A DNA stretch of 7,469 bases from Porphyromonadaceae bacterium UBA3327 (GTDB taxonomy: Bacteria > Bacteroidota > Bacteroidia > Bacteroidales > Muribaculaceae). Below are positions 6,047 through 7,469 of the stretch, in pieces. Numbering within the stretch: the stretch's first letter is position 1; each line of letters opens with the position of its first letter. The position numbers were made by a program, and so were the translations under genes. Under the pieces are notes generated by a model, which saw nothing but the letters and a program-made list of their open reading frames with translations, was not told the origin of the DNA and did not search any database. The stretch is from NCBI GenBank assembly GCA_002361155.1, contig DERZ01000019.1, positions 1-7,469 on the forward strand, read 5' to 3'.

Positions 6047-7339
6047 TCAATCAGGCATGGCGACACGATTGCCACGCTCAAAAAGACATGCGTCGCCGTA
6101 AGAAAGAAACCGGTAGTCGCCGGCAAGAGCCTCCCCGTAGATTCCACGCCAGCGGGGCAGCCCGGAGTTGTCCGCGCCAAGAAAAGAGGAGACGAGCAGC
6201 AATAATGTAGACTGGGGCTGATGAAAATTAGTGACCATCCGGTCGACAATGCGCCATCGGAACCCGGGAGCGATCATTATGGAAGTGGAGGCTGTTAGCG
6301 TCGACAGTGAGTTTCGGTCGAAGTATCCGAGCAAAGCGTCAAGCCAATATATGGTCTGCCTCTTTAAATCCTCATCGCTTTCAGGGGAATCGGCCATGTA
6401 GGCCGTCCACTGTCCGACCGAGAGAGAGCAGTCGCCATCCGCCACCGCCATTCCCAAATAAGGCAATGACTCCAAGGTGCGTACCGAGGTAGTGCCTACC
6501 GCTGTGATGGGACTACCGCCGCGCAACGCATCGACAAGAGCCTCCACCAGACTCCTGTCGGCGGTGAACACCTCGGTATGCATAGGATGGTCTCCTATAA
6601 GATCGGACTTGACCGGCTGAAAAGTGCCAGCTCCGACATGCAGTGTGACCGGCATCGGGGCTATCCCCTTCTCTTTCAGCGCATCGAAGAGGCGAGGGGT
6701 GAAATGCAGACCGGCGGTAGGAGCCGCCACAGAACCCTTCACCCGGGCATAAACCGTCTGATAGTCATCAGCATCCGACTGTTCCGACGGGCGTCTCAGA
6801 TAAGGAGGGATCGGGATATATCCCGCCGCATCCACTATAGAAGCGAATGTGAGATCCGGGACATCCCAGCTGAACTCAACCACGTGGGCGTTGCCTGGGC
6901 GCGCCTCGCCGCGCAGGGCGGTGAGCGTCACCTTGCGACCGTCCACATACAGCTCCTTGGTCAACGCCCCGCTCTTCCACCGCTTCAGATTGCCCACCAT
7001 GCAGCTCCATCCGCATCGGCCTCTGCTCTGAAACATGAGTACATAATCCTCCGGATCGAGAGGTTCGAGAAGGAATACCTCAACTTCCGAACCGGTCTCC
7101 TTGCGAAATCTGATGCGCGCGTTGATCACACGCGTATTGTTACACACAAGCAGGGAATCCTGCGGGAGCAACTGCGGAAGTGCATCAAACCGATAGTGGG
7201 AGACAGCTCCCTGATTGCCCGCCACAATCAGCAGACAGCTGTCGCGGGACGCGAGAGGATGGCGTGCTATCCGCTCGTCGGGAAGAGGATAGTCAAAATC
7301 CGCTATTTTTATATTTTTAACCTTATCGAGTATATTCAT
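6047..7339 (-). CDS. queA: SAM:tRNA ribosyltransferase-isomerase, extended QueA type
   Basis: QueA transfers and isomerises the ribosyl part of S-adenosylmethionine onto preQ1 at position 34 of GUN-anticodon tRNAs, giving epoxyqueuosine. Family motifs, numbered from the ATG at 7339 (430 residues), are: NNTRVINAR (67-75), GYIPIPPYLRR (173-183), the core SVAAPTAGLHFTPRL (203-217), LHVGAGTFQPVK (233-244), HPMHTE (251-256), VGTTSVRTLES (281-291) and VTNFHQPQSTLLLLVSSFLG (369-388). The protein is about 70 residues longer than E. coli QueA (about 356). The extra length includes about 40 residues between 291 and 352 and a Trp/Cys-containing segment near 107-125 (CGWSCMVGNLKRWK). It may therefore be the longer QueA-like paralogue that I recall in Bacteroidota rather than the canonical enzyme. 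A GTG at 7405 would extend the frame, but it overlaps the promoter -7 element, so the ATG is preferred. It is the first gene of the operon with aroA. Confidence 0.88.
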   Translation of the reverse strand: MNILDKVKNIKIADFDYPLPDERIARHPLASRDSCLLIVAGNQGAVSHYRFDALPQLLPQDSLLVCNNTRVINARIRFRKETGSEVEVFLLEPLDPEDYVLMFQSRGRCGWSCMVGNLKRWKSGALTKELYVDGRKVTLTALRGEARPGNAHVVEFSWDVPDLTFASIVDAAGYIPIPPYLRRPSEQSDADDYQTVYARVKGSVAAPTAGLHFTPRLFDALKEKGIAPMPVTLHVGAGTFQPVKSDLIGDHPMHTEVFTADRSLVEALVDALRGGSPITAVGTTSVRTLESLPYLGMAVADGDCSLSVGQWTAYMADSPESDEDLKRQTIYWLDALLGYFDRNSLSTLTASTSIMIAPGFRWRIVDRMVTNFHQPQSTLLLLVSSFLGADNSGLPRWRGIYGEALAGDYRFLSYGDACLFERGNRVAMPD

Positions 7340-7404
7340 TTGATTTTCTGATAATTTAGTCCAATTCGCGAGCTTAATTCCGAGAACTGCAAAAAAAATT
7401 TTCA

Positions 7405-7436
7405 CAAAAATAGCAAAAAAATTTGTGAGAAATAAA
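7405..7436 (-). promoter_or_regulatory. Promoter of the queA-aroA operon
   Basis: On the minus strand the -7 element TATTTTTG (7412-7405) matches TAnnTTTG fully. A -33 TTTA (7436-7433, three of four bases) lies 20 bp upstream. Transcription would start near 7398, giving a leader of about 58 nt before the ATG at 7339 and ruling out the GTG at 7405 as a start. The -33 region overlaps that of the divergent promoter at 7422-7453. Confidence 0.55.
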
Positions 7437-7453
7437 AAAAAGCCTTAACTTTG
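7422..7453 (+). promoter_or_regulatory. Consensus Bacteroidota promoter firing rightwards out of the window
   Basis: TTTG (7422-7425), 20 bp, then TAACTTTG (7446-7453) is a full consensus match, set in an A-rich tract (7391-7440). Transcription would begin near 7460. Only a few transcribed bases are visible (up to position 7469), ending in GGGCG. The gene it serves is beyond the window. The A-tract and TTTGCAC context resemble strong stable-RNA promoters of Bacteroidales, but a protein gene is equally possible. Confidence 0.75.
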
Positions 7454-7469
7454 CACTCGCAATCGGGCG

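Noticed and set aside
6578..7351. 257-codon plus-strand open frame opposite queA
   Set aside because: The minus strand encodes unmistakable QueA motifs across the same bases; the plus frame is Arg/His-rich and unstructured, typical of an antisense shadow.
7337..7405. Extended QueA N-terminus from GTG at 7405
   Set aside because: The added residues do not resemble QueA and the GTG overlaps the -7 element of the operon promoter.
7454..7469. Start of a tRNA gene at the right edge
   Set aside because: GGGCG could be the first bases of an acceptor stem behind a strong promoter, but five bases cannot support a call.
1..7469. CRISPR arrays, insertion sequences, integrases, phage or defence genes
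   Set aside because: No spaced repeats, transposase or integrase motifs or terminal inverted repeats were seen on either strand.

Overview
The window looks like chromosomal core DNA from a member of the Bacteroidales (phylum Bacteroidota). The main reason is its promoters: several copies of the Bacteroidota-type -7 element TAnnTTTG occur, and the two at the window edges have a TTTG -33 element 20 bp away. Gene starts lack clear Shine-Dalgarno sequences, and AroA carries a Bacteroidales-like ESDWSAA segment. The moderate GC content of the genes, with sharply AT-rich gaps, would fit Muribaculaceae, but that family assignment is an inference.

Layout: (1) Positions 1-124 hold a consensus leftward promoter and a structured leader whose style resembles a Bacteroidales rRNA operon leader; any gene it drives lies outside the window. 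(2) Positions 125-399 are AT-rich and gene-free, ending with the 3' hairpins and intrinsic terminator of the next gene. (3) Positions 400-1206 (minus) encode a secreted M48-type zinc metalloprotease. (4) Positions 1321-1953 (plus) encode an unrecognised three-helix membrane protein, divergent from the protease with overlapping promoter regions. (5) Positions 2026-4311 (plus) encode a large exported clan GH-A (GH5-like) glycosidase with an uncharacterised beta-rich C-terminal region. (6) A compact minus-strand operon fills 4353-7339 in the order queA-type tRNA ribosyltransferase-isomerase, aroA, and a small single-pass membrane protein with a CCxxHxxC motif. It starts at a promoter near 7405-7436. 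(7) The right edge (7422-7469) carries a second consensus promoter firing rightwards out of the window.

The genes do not form one pathway. The queA-aroA pair is housekeeping (queuosine tRNA modification and chorismate synthesis), is probably translationally coupled, and co-transcribes an unknown membrane protein. The protease and glycosidase are envelope or periplasmic enzymes. No susC/susD pair, mobile element, CRISPR array or complete RNA gene is present. The points most worth a second look are the extended QueA, the unusual PEP-loop residues of AroA, the phospholipase-like histidine motif in the small membrane protein, the unclassified glycosidase, and the two similar outward-facing promoters at the edges. 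I see no clear evidence of a wholly new multi-gene system.
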